Shown here piece by piece: positions 35,199 to 44,088 of a stretch of 64,000 bases of DNA. How positions within the stretch are numbered: the stretch's first letter is position 1; the number at the start of each line of letters is the position of its first letter. This DNA comes from Chitinophagaceae bacterium. GTDB lineage: Bacteria > Bacteroidota > Bacteroidia > Chitinophagales > Chitinophagaceae. Both the position numbers and the translations under genes were made by a program. The notes under the pieces were generated by a model. That model saw nothing but the letters and a program-made list of their open reading frames with translations. It was not told where the DNA came from and did not search any database. The stretch is taken from positions 62,001 through 126,000 of the forward strand of contig JAMLHL010000004.1 in the NCBI GenBank assembly GCA_023957125.1, written 5' to 3'.

Positions 35199-37844
35199 CT
35201 AAGAAACCATCTTCTTCTTTTGGGCATCCGCAACATCTCCCGCCGACCCCTCATTTCTAAACACCACCGTATTATCGAACACATCCACCAATACCGGTTT
35301 TGTTTTATCAATATCTCCCGAAAGGATCTTCCGGCTCAACTCGTTCACGATCTCTTTTTGGATCAGTCTTTTCAAAGGCCGGGCGCCAAACTGCGGATCA
35401 TAGCCATTTTCTGCCAGGAAATCAATTGCATAATCGGTAAACTGCAGGTCAATGCCATTCAGCGCCACCAGGTCCTTCAAATGATTGAGCTGTATATTAA
35501 TGATCCCCCTGATCTCACTTTTCATCAGCGGCTGGAACATAATGATATCGTCAATACGGTTTAAAAATTCCGGGCGGATGGTCTGCCGCAGGATATTTAT
35601 TACCTCGCGTTTGGTGTTTTCAACCACTTCTTCTTTATTGGCCTCGGTAACATTTTCAAAATTGTTCTGTATCACCAAACTGCCCATATTGCTGGTCATG
35701 ATGATGATGGTGTTTTTAAAATTCACCACCCGGCCTTTATTATCTGTCAATCGTCCGTCGTCCAGCACCTGTAGCAATACATTAAATACATCGGGGTGCG
35801 CCTTTTCTATTTCATCCAGCAGCACCACGCTGTAGGGCTTGCGCCTGACGGCTTCCGTTAGCTGTCCGCCTTCATCGTATCCAACATATCCCGGAGGCGC
35901 GCCCACCAACCGGCTCACGGTATGCTTTTCCTGGTATTCACTCATATCAATCCGCGTCATCATGTTCTCATCATCAAAAAGATATTCCGCCAGCGCTTTT
36001 GCAAGTTCCGTTTTACCTACGCCGGTTGTACCCAGGAAAATAAACGAGCCGATCGGTTTTTTAGGATCGTGCAATCCGGCACGGCTCCGGCGAATAGCAT
36101 CCGCTACCGCGCTGATCGCTTCTTCCTGTCCCACTACACGTTTATGCAACTCATCTTCCAGGTTCAGCAACTTTTCTCTTTCGCTTTGCAGCATCTTACT
36201 TACCGGAATCCCGGTTGACTTTGCAATAGCTTCCGCAATGTCTTCTGCATCCACTTCTTCCTTCAGCAATCTTTTCTCCGGCGCCAGCTCATCCAGTTCT
36301 GCTGTAAACTTCTCAATATTCTTCTCCACTTCCTGGATTTTCCCATAACGGATCTCCGCTACCTTTCCATAATCTCCATTCCGTTCCGCCCTTTCCGCTT
36401 CCAGCTTCAGCGCTTCAATATCCGCTTTCCCGGATTGTATCTTTTCCACTAATTCCTTTTCTTCCTGCCACTTGGCTTTCAGGGTATCCCGCTCTACACT
36501 ATGAAGGGAAATTTCCTTGGCCAGTTCCGCTAATTTCTCTTTGTCGTTTTCCCGTTTAATGGCTTCCCGCTCAATTTCCAGTTGCCTGATCTGTCTTTCC
36601 AACTGATCCAGCTCTTCCGGCATAGAGTTCATTTCAAGACGCAGTTTGGCTGCACTTTCATCTATAAGGTCTATAGCCTTATCCGGCAAAAAACGGTCGG
36701 AAATATACCGGTGAGAAAGTTCTACTGCTGCTATAATCGCTTCGTCTTTGATCCGTACATGATGGTGGGTTTCATACCGGTCTTTGATACCTCTCAAAAT
36801 GGAAACGGCGTCTTCTACATTAGGCTCATCAATCATCACTCTTTGGAACCGCCTTTCCAGGGCCTTATCTTTTTCAAAATACTTCTGGTATTCATTTAAA
36901 GTGGTAGCGCCAATGGCTCTCAACTCTCCTCTTGCAAGTGCCGGTTTTAAAATATTAGCGGCATCCATGGCTCCTTCTCCCCCGCCTGCGCCCACAAGGG
37001 TATGGATCTCATCAATGAAAAGGATGATCTGGCCATCGCTTTTGGTTACTTCGTTGATCACGCCTTTTAATCTTTCTTCAAACTCTCCTTTGTATTTAGC
37101 GCCGGCAATCAGTTGCCCCATGTCCAGTCCGTAGATAATTTTACTCTTCAGATTTTCGGGCACATCTCCGTTTACAATACGCATAGCCAGGCCCTCGGCA
37201 ATGGCCGTTTTACCCACGCCCGGTTCACCTACCAGCATAGGATTGTTTTTATTGCGTCGTGAAAGAATATGCAGGGTTCTCCGGATTTCCTCATCTCTCC
37301 CAATCACCGGATCCAACTTTCCCTGGCGGGCCATCTCATTTAAATTCCTGGCGTATTTGTTCAATATATTGAACTGGGTTTCCTGGGTTTGCGAAGAAAT
37401 AGTGGCTCCTTTCCGCAAATCCTTAACAGCAGCGATCAGGCCTTTTTCGGTCAGCCCGGCGTCTTTAAGCAGCTTGGCTGTGTTATCGTTTCCCTGTAAG
37501 ATGGCCAAAAGCAGGTGTTCTACACTCACAAACTCATCACCGAAGGTTTTCAGCGAAGCGCCCGCGCGCAAGATTACATTGTTGGCTTCGCGGCTGATCA
37601 CCTGTGCCGGTTCCCCGCTTTGTATTCTGGGTAATTTACCGATGCTCTCGTCTAATTTGGTTTCCAGGAAATGAACATTCACATTGTTTTTCTTCAGCAG
37701 GAATTCTATCGGAGAATCACTATCGCTTAACAATGCTTTAAGCAAATGCTCCGTTTCAATATTCGCATTGCTGCTATTGAAGGCAAGCTGCTGGGATTTT
37801 GCCATTACCTCCTGCGCCTTAATGGTGAAATTATTTAAGTTCAT
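35199..37844 (-). CDS. clpB: ATP-dependent disaggregase ClpB
   Basis: 881 aa, normal for ClpB. Order: Clp N-terminal double repeat (to about 150), first AAA+ domain with GEPGVGKTAIAEG and LFIDEIHTLVGAG, the coiled-coil middle domain (LDQLERQIRQLEIEREAIKREN onward) that distinguishes ClpB from ClpA/ClpC, second AAA+ domain with GTTGVGKTELAKAL and VVLLDEIEKAHPDVFN, and the C-terminal RPEFLNRIDDIIMF and DPQFGARPLKR motifs. With DnaK it resolubilises aggregated proteins after heat stress. Single gene; no CIRCE-like or other heat-shock operator was recognised upstream. Confidence 0.97.
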   Translation of the reverse strand: MNLNNFTIKAQEVMAKSQQLAFNSSNANIETEHLLKALLSDSDSPIEFLLKKNNVNVHFLETKLDESIGKLPRIQSGEPAQVISREANNVILRAGASLKTFGDEFVSVEHLLLAILQGNDNTAKLLKDAGLTEKGLIAAVKDLRKGATISSQTQETQFNILNKYARNLNEMARQGKLDPVIGRDEEIRRTLHILSRRNKNNPMLVGEPGVGKTAIAEGLAMRIVNGDVPENLKSKIIYGLDMGQLIAGAKYKGEFEERLKGVINEVTKSDGQIILFIDEIHTLVGAGGGEGAMDAANILKPALARGELRAIGATTLNEYQKYFEKDKALERRFQRVMIDEPNVEDAVSILRGIKDRYETHHHVRIKDEAIIAAVELSHRYISDRFLPDKAIDLIDESAAKLRLEMNSMPEELDQLERQIRQLEIEREAIKRENDKEKLAELAKEISLHSVERDTLKAKWQEEKELVEKIQSGKADIEALKLEAERAERNGDYGKVAEIRYGKIQEVEKNIEKFTAELDELAPEKRLLKEEVDAEDIAEAIAKSTGIPVSKMLQSEREKLLNLEDELHKRVVGQEEAISAVADAIRRSRAGLHDPKKPIGSFIFLGTTGVGKTELAKALAEYLFDDENMMTRIDMSEYQEKHTVSRLVGAPPGYVGYDEGGQLTEAVRRKPYSVVLLDEIEKAHPDVFNVLLQVLDDGRLTDNKGRVVNFKNTIIIMTSNMGSLVIQNNFENVTEANKEEVVENTKREVINILRQTIRPEFLNRIDDIIMFQPLMKSEIRGIINIQLNHLKDLVALNGIDLQFTDYAIDFLAENGYDPQFGARPLKRLIQKEIVNELSRKILSGDIDKTKPVLVDVFDNTVVFRNEGSAGDVADAQKKKMVS

Positions 37845-37930
37845 ATTATTATTTTAAGTTTTCCTTTATTCGTTTTCAAATATCTTAGCTTAATAAGCAA
37901 AAGATAATCCAAAATTGAAACACAGTAATT

Positions 37931-38983
37931 ATGTCATATAAGGCCCAATTACCATGCCTCTATTACAGCCTGGCAACGGTATTCCTGTTATTCTTTCAGA
38001 CGGCAAATGCCCAGTATAATTTTTCCGGAGTGGATGACATGCTTCAAAAGAACGCAAAAACCCTGGGAAAGGAGTATGTGGCGCTGGTTTGGAAAGATGG
38101 GAAAATCGTCTATAAAAAAGAATCCAGTTTAGATTTCACCGCCAAAACGCAGGTTTCGCTGGGCGCCAGCGGACAATGGATAACCGCTGCTGCTGCAATG
38201 GCTTATGTTGATGACGGTAAAATAACGCTGGATACAAAAGCGGGAAAGCTGATCCCGATCCTTGCGAAATATATGAAGGCCTATATCAATCTCCGGCATT
38301 GCCTTACCCACACCACCGGGCTGGAAGCGGAAAAAGCGGGAATCGGGAAGATGTTACCGAAACAAAAATTTGAATCTCTCGAAGAAGAAATCAATCATTT
38401 TGCTACCAAAAGAGAAATCGTAACCAATCCCCAGACAGAATTTTATTACAGCCATGTGGGGATGAATATTGCCGGGCGGATGCTGGAGGTGGCGGGCAAA
38501 AGAACCTTTGACCGGATAGCCGGAGAAAAAATTACCCGTCCCTTAAAAATGAGGAATACTACTTTTTTCAACTTCGATAACCTCTACATCAACCCTTCAA
38601 CAGGATTACAAACCACCGCAAACGATTATATCAACTTTATGGCTATGCTGCTCGGCAACGGTATGTTTGAAGGAAAGCGTATCCTCAGCGAAGCCGCTGT
38701 TGCGGAAATGGAGACCGCGCAGTTTACCGGTCTTCCGGTCAAATACACGCCACCCGGCACCGAAGGTCTGCATTACGGCTTCGGCGCCTGGTTGCTGGAA
38801 GAAGACAGCCAGGGCAGGGGTACCGTTTTAACCAGCCCCTCACTAACCGGCACCTGGCCCTATATTGACCGGAAAAATAAGTATGCGGCGATCTTACTGG
38901 TAAAGTTCCGCGGAAACGAAACCGGGAAAGAAATTTTCACCCGGTTTAAAGAAGCAGTGGATCATGCTTTAGGCGCTCAATAA
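37931..38983 (+). CDS. Serine-hydrolase-like (beta-lactamase fold) secreted protein lacking catalytic residues
   Basis: 350 aa with a signal peptide ending near ANAQ. The fold is recognisable from AAMAYVDDGKITLDTKAGKLIPIL, the class C/esterase-like INLRHCLTHTTGLE, the FYYSHVGMNIAGRMLEVAGKRTFDRI segment and the C-terminal HYGFGAWLLEED. The SxxK motif expected before AAAAM reads GASGQW (residues 79-83): the Ser/Lys positions appear to be Ala/Gln by alignment, and the YxN position reads YSH. Either it is a non-catalytic relative or uses another mechanism. Single gene, divergent from clpB. Confidence 0.75.
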   Translation: MSYKAQLPCLYYSLATVFLLFFQTANAQYNFSGVDDMLQKNAKTLGKEYVALVWKDGKIVYKKESSLDFTAKTQVSLGASGQWITAAAAMAYVDDGKITLDTKAGKLIPILAKYMKAYINLRHCLTHTTGLEAEKAGIGKMLPKQKFESLEEEINHFATKREIVTNPQTEFYYSHVGMNIAGRMLEVAGKRTFDRIAGEKITRPLKMRNTTFFNFDNLYINPSTGLQTTANDYINFMAMLLGNGMFEGKRILSEAAVAEMETAQFTGLPVKYTPPGTEGLHYGFGAWLLEEDSQGRGTVLTSPSLTGTWPYIDRKNKYAAILLVKFRGNETGKEIFTRFKEAVDHALGAQ

Positions 38984-39154
38984 ACCATCGGTACTTCCGA
39001 TAGGTAAATCGGTGAGGGACAGGTCTCCGGCATCCTGCCCGTGGCCGGACCAGGCAGCGTTTATGTTATGCAAAAATTCATCCGTAAACGTATCCTGTTA
39101 ATGATTTCGGTGACAGGGTACTGATGGCGTATGTAAATAATTTTTCCGGGGCCG

Positions 39155-39655
39155 CTACAACCTGCCTTCATCCGCCGATGGGCCATACATTCCCGGCACG
39201 GACACGTTCAGCAAACGAAGATAGACGGACAACTGCCCCCGGTGATGGATAAGATGACTCAACACCATATTGCGGATGGCCACAGTCCTGGGCAATTCAA
39301 ATACTTTGAAGGATCCTTTTCTGAACGTCCAATATACGGGGAACATTTCATCCGGAGCATTTTCCAGCGCAGATACGGCCTGTTTCAGCGTATCTTCAAA
39401 TACATCAAGGATATCATTTTTAGAAGCTCCTTTTGCCCGGCTAAAGGCATTTTTATCCAAATCAAACCCGGTGTCTGATAAAATATGATGGATCCATTGT
39501 GGTATTTCAGCTATGTGGGCCGCCAGTTTTCCCATCTGCCTGCTTTTTTCGTGAGGGCGCCATTCCAACTGGTCTCCGGGTAAGCGTTCCAGCATTTTCC
39601 GGGTGTTGGAAGCCTCTTGTAAAAGCTCTGCTGTAAGTCCTTGGGCAATTGACAT
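39155..39655 (-). CDS. DinB family protein
   Basis: 166 aa. DinB four-helix bundle: helix 1 ELLQEASNTRKMLERLP, then MGKLAAHIAEIPQWIHHIL (first metal His) and the C-terminal NMVLSHLIHHRGQLSVYLRLL, which carries the paired His residues typical of the metal site. The C-terminal VPGMYGPSADE is common in the subfamily. Probably a metal-dependent thiol S-transferase-type protein or of unknown role. Divergent from the esterase gene with an 83-bp gap. Confidence 0.88.
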   Translation of the reverse strand: MSIAQGLTAELLQEASNTRKMLERLPGDQLEWRPHEKSRQMGKLAAHIAEIPQWIHHILSDTGFDLDKNAFSRAKGASKNDILDVFEDTLKQAVSALENAPDEMFPVYWTFRKGSFKVFELPRTVAIRNMVLSHLIHHRGQLSVYLRLLNVSVPGMYGPSADEGRL

Positions 39656-39687
39656 AGAAAAATATTTTTACGAAGATACAATTGATT

Positions 39688-39718
39688 TTGTGAAGCTTCT
39701 TTTCTTTGCTATCTTTTG
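39688..39718 (+). promoter_or_regulatory. Putative promoter of the sialate O-acetylesterase gene
   Basis: TTG (39688-39690), 19 bp, then TATCTTTTG (39710-39718), the Bacteroidota -7 element with one extra T. It supports the ATG at 39739 over the in-frame start at 39706, which would precede this promoter's transcript. Confidence 0.45.
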
Positions 39719-39738
39719 AACCTAAACCAGGAAATCAG

Positions 39739-41157
39739 ATGAATAAAAAACAGACGCTTTTTTTATCAATCCACGTTATTTTTTTATGTTTTTGTGCCGG
39801 GGTAACAGCAGAGATCCGCCTGCCCGGCGTGATCGGTAACAATATGGTTCTGCAGCAGCAGTCAACGGTTAACCTATGGGGCTGGTCTGCTCCCGCGGAG
39901 AAAATTTTTATCACTGCTTCGTGGAGTACCACCGTTGATTCCGTTGTAGCTTCCGGTGACGCCAAATGGAACATTGCAGTGGAAACGCCTGCAGCCGGCG
40001 GACCTTATACCATCACCTTTAAAGGCAGGAACACCATCGTGCTCAACAATGTAATGATCGGAGAAGTGTGGGTGTGCTCCGGCCAATCTAATATGGAATG
40101 GAGCAATTTGAACAAAGTGCCTCAAATGTTAGAAGAACTTCCCAACAGCGCCAACGCCAATCTCCGGCTCTTTCATATTCCCAAAACAACGGCTGAAAAT
40201 CCCCAGGAAGACTGTGCCGCTGACTGGGCAGAATGTAATCCCGGATCGCTCAATGGTTTTAGTGCAGTGGCCTATTTTTTCGGAAAACAATTACAGCAGC
40301 AGTTAAACGTGCCCGTAGGACTCATCAACACCAGTTGGGGCGGCACGGCGGCGGAGGTATGGACACCGGAAGAACAGGTGAAAAACGACCCCGTTCTCAA
40401 AACAGCCGCGGAGAAGATCAATAAAGCCAACTGGTGGCCCAACCTTCCCGGCCGAGCCTACAACGCTATGATCGCCCCCATCACTTCCTTCAACATCGCC
40501 GGCGCCATCTGGTACCAGGGAGAAAGCAATACCGGCACCGCCGCTACCTATGACCGGTTAATGACCACCCTGATCAATAGCTGGCGGGACGAATGGAAAA
40601 AAGATTTCCCTTTTTATTATGTACAAATCGCGCCTTTTGCGTATGGCAATAAAAATGTGGGCGCTTTGCTGAGAGAAGCGCAAACGCAAACGCTTCGTGT
40701 ACCCCATACCGGTATGGTGGTGATCACCGACCTGGTGGACAACGTGAAAGACATTCACCCGCATAATAAAAGAGATGTGGGTTCAAGGCTTGCAGCATGG
40801 GCCTTGGCCGATACCTATCACAAAGAAAACCTGCCCTATAAAAGCCCGATGTATAGCAATATGACGGTGGATAAAGATAAAGTAACCGTTTACTTTAATA
40901 ACGCACCCAACGGACTGGTGCTTTCCAAAGGAGATAAGAAAGCTACTGAGTTTTACATTGCCGGAAACGACAAAGTCTTCTTTCCTGCTGATGCCAGAAT
41001 TGAAAGAGACCATGTTATTCTTTCCAGCAAGCAGGTTAAAGAACCGGTAGCGGTTCGCTTTGCTTTCAGCAATACGGCCATGGCCAATCTCTTCAGTAAA
41101 GAAGGGCTCCCGGTTAATCCCTTCCGGACGGATGACTGGGAGGTGGATACGGAATGA
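39739..41157 (+). CDS. Sialate O-acetylesterase (SGNH-type)
   Basis: 472 aa with a signal peptide ending near VTAE. EIRLPGVIGNNMVLQQQSTVNLWGW is the usual N-terminus of the family. VWVCSGQSNMEWS holds the nucleophilic Ser, AIWYQGESN is the second block, and DIHPHNKRDVG provides the Asp/His. It would remove O-acetyl groups from sialic acids or other acetylated glycans in the periplasm. Its last 20 codons plus about 50 bp downstream are duplicated at 42985-43096, bracketing a region of broken genes. Confidence 0.92.
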   Translation: MNKKQTLFLSIHVIFLCFCAGVTAEIRLPGVIGNNMVLQQQSTVNLWGWSAPAEKIFITASWSTTVDSVVASGDAKWNIAVETPAAGGPYTITFKGRNTIVLNNVMIGEVWVCSGQSNMEWSNLNKVPQMLEELPNSANANLRLFHIPKTTAENPQEDCAADWAECNPGSLNGFSAVAYFFGKQLQQQLNVPVGLINTSWGGTAAEVWTPEEQVKNDPVLKTAAEKINKANWWPNLPGRAYNAMIAPITSFNIAGAIWYQGESNTGTAATYDRLMTTLINSWRDEWKKDFPFYYVQIAPFAYGNKNVGALLREAQTQTLRVPHTGMVVITDLVDNVKDIHPHNKRDVGSRLAAWALADTYHKENLPYKSPMYSNMTVDKDKVTVYFNNAPNGLVLSKGDKKATEFYIAGNDKVFFPADARIERDHVILSSKQVKEPVAVRFAFSNTAMANLFSKEGLPVNPFRTDDWEVDTE

Positions 41158-41205
41158 GGAGTTTGGAGTTATCAAGTCGCAGGTCGCAAGTTGCAGGAAG
41201 CAGGG
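41087..41205 (+). repeat. Direct repeat, left copy (3' end of esterase gene plus flank)
   Basis: 119 bp nearly identical to 42985-43096: 'atctcttcagtaaagaaggg' in both, through the stop codon, to 'gttgcaggaagcaggg'. A few substitutions and one short indel (cgcaggtcgc versus ccc) separate the copies. The left copy is part of the functional esterase; the right copy is free-standing. Confidence 0.9.
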
Positions 41206-41273
41206 GGAGTTTGCAGGTAGAGGTTAGGTGGGTGTTCGTGCTAAGTGTCAATTCCGGCAAATCCTGTTTTAAC

Positions 41274-41453
41274 GATGTAAACAGCAATTACCGCACCTAT
41301 GCCAACAATGTATTTGGGCTACTGGAAGCTAACCGTGTGCCCACGGGTTTATTACTGGATTATGCTTTCGATTTTACCGAGCCCAAAACCTTTAACGGCA
41401 TTACCCTGCACGACAACCTGCGTGCTTTTAACGCCAATACATTTACGATATAA
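41274..41453 (+). pseudogene. N-terminal fragment of a secreted protein (copy 1)
   Basis: The 142 bp at 41274-41415 match 42222-42363, encoding DVNSNYRTYANNVFGLLEANR and LLLDYAFDFTEPKTFNGITLHDN. There is no start codon or signal peptide before it: the frame upstream runs into esterase-flank sequence. After 41415 similarity ends and a stop follows at 41451. The parent protein was not recognised; the adjacent sorting-domain remnant suggests a T9SS-exported cargo. Confidence 0.75.
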
Positions 41454-41558
41454 AAAAATATTCTTTACCCGATTCGGAAACTTCATTTTTCACACTGAAA
41501 TGGATAAAAAAATAGTATTAGCTTTAAGCATTACCTTATTACTGAAAATATTTTGATT

Positions 41559-42079
41559 ATGAAACGCCAATCCTTCCTGCTGTTCACCTGCTTATTCTCC
41601 CTGCTGTTATCAGCCTCCCGTTGTAAAAAAAGTCATTTTGATCTCCCGCCTGAAACCACGACCGGCGCTAATACTTTTGGCTGTAAAGTGAATGGTAAAG
41701 TGTTTGTGCCACGGGATGGCAAAGGCAAGCTGGGCTTGTACTGTCAGTATGTAAACCTGGGTGAAGGTGAAGGGGGGGGTGGTTTTTGAATATACCGGCA
41801 ATTGACTGGAAAGGTAATGATGGTGTGAGTATAACGACTGATAGTTTATTTGTAGAGGAGGGAAAAATTTATGATTTTAAAAATAAGAAAGGTTGCCCCC
41901 AAGCCTTTTACTCTAGATTAGGAAGATATTTAAAGCTGGATAGCGATAGCGGTCGTTTAAGTATTACAAAACATGACAAATTAAATCGAATACTATCTGG
42001 CACCTTTTTCTTTATAGGTACAAATACTGCCGGAGAGAAGATGAATATTACCGAAGGTCGTTTTGATATTGTTTATTAA
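41559..42079 (+). pseudogene. Lipoprotein gene interrupted by a frameshift at a G8 tract
   Basis: First frame 41559-41789: lipobox-like SASRC (about Cys23), then LPPETTTGANTFGCKVNGKVFVP, as in DUF6252-type Bacteroidota lipoproteins. Eight G residues (41772-41779) follow GEGE; the continuing sequence WFLNIPAIDWKGNDG... FDIVY is in another frame and resumes with nine G residues (or six). Restored length is about 173 aa. A G tract of this kind can be a phase-variation switch, a decayed gene or a base-calling error. The C-terminal part is homologous to the fragment at 42400-42606. The family name rests on pattern memory. Confidence 0.65.
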
Positions 42080-42110
42080 ACCACACACTATAACCTTTAA
42101 AACATTTTTT

Positions 42111-42401
42111 ATGAAAAAATTGCTACCTGTTATTATTTGTGCGCTGCTCGCTGTTCAAAGTTTTGCGCAATTCACGCCCTTTTCCGGTGGGGATACTACT
42201 TTTACCCTGCCTGCTTATGCAGATGTAAACAGCAATTACCGTACTTATGCCAACAATATATTCGGGCTACTGGAGGCAAGTCGCGTGCCAACTGGCCTGC
42301 TACTGGATTATGCTTTTGATTTTACCGAGCCCAAAACCTTTAACGGTGTTACCCTGCACGACAGCACCCTGATGGAACCGGGGATATTTTCGGAATTGTA
42401 A
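42111..42401 (+). pseudogene. N-terminal fragment of a secreted protein (copy 2), with signal peptide
   Basis: 96 aa from ATG 42111: signal peptide MKKLLPVIICALLAVQSFAQ, then FTPFSGGDTTFTLPAYA, the shared DVNSNYRTYANNIFGLLEASR and LLLDYAFDFTEPKTFNGVTLHD, and STLMEPGIFSEL before a stop. The end looks abrupt: similarity switches to lipoprotein-tail sequence in another frame. So it is probably the N-terminus of a much longer gene joined to other DNA. It may still be translated and secreted as a short protein. Confidence 0.6.
42222..42363 (+). repeat. 142-bp repeat shared with 41274-41415
   Basis: Roughly 85% identical over the full 142 bp without indels. Several changes fall at third codon positions, which suggests the copies diverged while coding or came from two paralogous genes. 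Confidence 0.85.
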
Positions 42402-42606
42402 TGGGAGATATAGTCATTATCCTCCAATCTGTGGATCTCCTATAGATTTCGAAACCTCTGACACTGCATTCGGAGAAATTACATTCAACAAGTTTGATGA
42501 AATCAACCATATAGCAGCGGGCACTTTCTGGTTTACCGCTGTAAACTCACTGGGTGATACCGTTCATATTACAGACGGCCGGTTTGATATGCAATATACG
42601 CGATGA
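42400..42606 (+). pseudogene. C-terminal fragment of a lipoprotein paralogue
   Basis: Frame open to the stop at 42604-42606, encoding ITFNKFDEINHIAAGTFWFTA and DTVHITDGRFDMQYTR. This matches the end of the lipoprotein at 41559-42079 (KHDKLNRILSGTFFF, MNITEGRFDIVY). There is no start codon or signal sequence of its own; the 5' part is missing and the preceding sequence belongs to another gene fragment. Confidence 0.7.
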
Positions 42607-42627
42607 TTAATCAATAAACTCACAGCT

Positions 42628-42971
42628 ATGAAGAAAATATTTTTTTTAATTTATTGTTGTCCTTTATAGGAACCGCCCCCTGTGGTAGCTTTTATTCCAT
42701 AGTCCCCAATCCGGCGCAGAACATCGTTACTATCGCACCTGATGAACGATCGGTTATGGCCGCCAAAACAGGCGCTGGTTCTTTATCTGCCGGTAGCATT
42801 ACACAGATAAAAATATACCGCTCAAATGGCCAGATTTTAAAAACGATCCAATACCCTAAAACTACAAAACAGGTAAAAGTAAACGTGGCGGACCTGGAGC
42901 CCGGCCTATATTTTATTGAGATCTCAAATGGCAATATTAAACAAACCGAAAAAGTAGTGATAACACGATAA
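42628..42971 (+). pseudogene. Signal peptide plus bare T9SS type A sorting domain, frameshifted at a T8 tract
   Basis: ATG 42628 starts MKKIFFLIYCC and stops early. Adding one T to the eight-T run gives MKKIFFFNLLLSFIGT leading straight into the frame that ends at 42971. That frame is a complete C-terminal sorting domain: SIVPNPAQNIVTIAP, IKIYRSNGQILKTIQYPKTTK, LEPGLYFIEISNGNIKQTEKVVITR. A cargo domain is absent. It looks like a deletion derivative of a type IX secretion cargo gene. Confidence 0.7.
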
Positions 42972-42984
42972 GTACATACCGCAT

Positions 42985-43096
42985 ATCTCTTCAGTAAAGA
43001 AGGGCTTCCCGTTAATCCCTTCCGGACGGATGACTGAGACGTGGATACGGAATGAGGAGTTTGGAGTTGTCAAGTCCCAAGTTGCAGGAAGCAGGG
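42985..43096 (+). repeat. Direct repeat, right copy (orphan esterase 3' end)
   Basis: 112 bp repeating the last codons and flank of the sialate O-acetylesterase gene (41087-41205). No esterase body precedes it. The stretch from 43097 to 43213 holds only more 'gttgcagg'-type low-complexity sequence. Confidence 0.9.
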
Positions 43097-43213
43097 ATAG
43101 TGGGATCCGGAAGTTTAGAGTTTTGGGGTTGGAGTTAGGAATGAACTTGCTGATGGCTGACCTGCCCCGGGCAACCCAACTTAAACTCTCCGATCCATTC
43201 CGGCAAAACCTGC

Positions 43214-44014
43214 TTACCCTTTCGCAGACAGATAGTTGTAATCCTTCAGCAATGTTTCCAGGAAATCGAAAGACGTGATGGGGCTCTCGATGGCTAAAGC
43301 CTGCTTGATCCGGGCAGAAACATTTACGGCTACCTGCTCCTGTCCTGTTTTCCGGCCATTGTCAAGAACTTCCTTGATCGTATTCACATCTCTGTCGCTC
43401 AACCGCATCACCTGGGGGAAGGCAGGCACATAATCGTCCTGTATTTCCATAAAAACAGTATCGGCAAGATCTCCTTTGGGATGGGCCTTAATAACCAGGG
43501 TTCCCGCCGCCAGGTCGCCCAGTCTTTTTGATTGCTTATTGGCAGCCACCAATACCAGGTCAATGATAAACAGCAGGGAAGTAACCCCCATAGCCTTCAG
43601 GAAACCTGCCAGTCCGAATACAATAGCAATGATAACAATGGGAATAGAAAGATCCGAGGCACGAAGTAACCAACGGATCATATATTGAGAAACGGAGGCT
43701 TTGCCCCCATTGTCGTTCACCACCCGGATGCCCGTTATTTTTTTACCTATGCTCTGACCGTTCCACCACCATTCGCAAAAGAAATGATAGCAAAATACGG
43801 GTAAGAGGATGATCAACTGCATCGCCCATTGGTCGTACCCTGATACATTTCCATCCGTACTTTTTATGACGGATCCGTACACTTCAAACGCAAGAACAAT
43901 ATAAAAAACCTGCAGTACAAAATCAATGATCCAGGCAAACATCCGGGTATGGAAAGGCGCCGTATCAAATTCGAGATCAATATTAAAACTGGTCGGAATT
44001 AAAATTTTACCCAT
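43214..44014 (-). CDS. RDD family membrane protein
   Basis: 266 aa from ATG 44014. FDTAPFHTRMFAWIIDFVLQ carries the first Arg/Asp of the RDD signature. Transmembrane segments are at AWIIDFVLQVFYIVLAF, AMQLIILLPVFCYHFF and PIVIIAIVFGLAG/ SLLFIIDLVLVAA, followed by SKRLGDLAAGTLVI (the second RDD Asp). The C-terminal about 100 residues are cytoplasmic. Function of the family is unproven (ion or stress related). It is divergent from the SpoIIM-to-DUF58 operon, an association seen widely in Bacteroidota. Confidence 0.9.
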   Translation of the reverse strand: MGKILIPTSFNIDLEFDTAPFHTRMFAWIIDFVLQVFYIVLAFEVYGSVIKSTDGNVSGYDQWAMQLIILLPVFCYHFFCEWWWNGQSIGKKITGIRVVNDNGGKASVSQYMIRWLLRASDLSIPIVIIAIVFGLAGFLKAMGVTSLLFIIDLVLVAANKQSKRLGDLAAGTLVIKAHPKGDLADTVFMEIQDDYVPAFPQVMRLSDRDVNTIKEVLDNGRKTGQEQVAVNVSARIKQALAIESPITSFDFLETLLKDYNYLSAKG

Positions 44015-44088
44015 AACGTACAATAATAAATCCTGGCAGGATGTTTAACGATGTTAAGTATTTATTTAAATTGGAGCAAATTTAATTA

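Noticed and set aside
41087..43096. Composite transposon or integron cassette
   Set aside because: The flanking repeats are direct copies of a coding 3' end, with no transposase, integrase or terminal inverted repeats.
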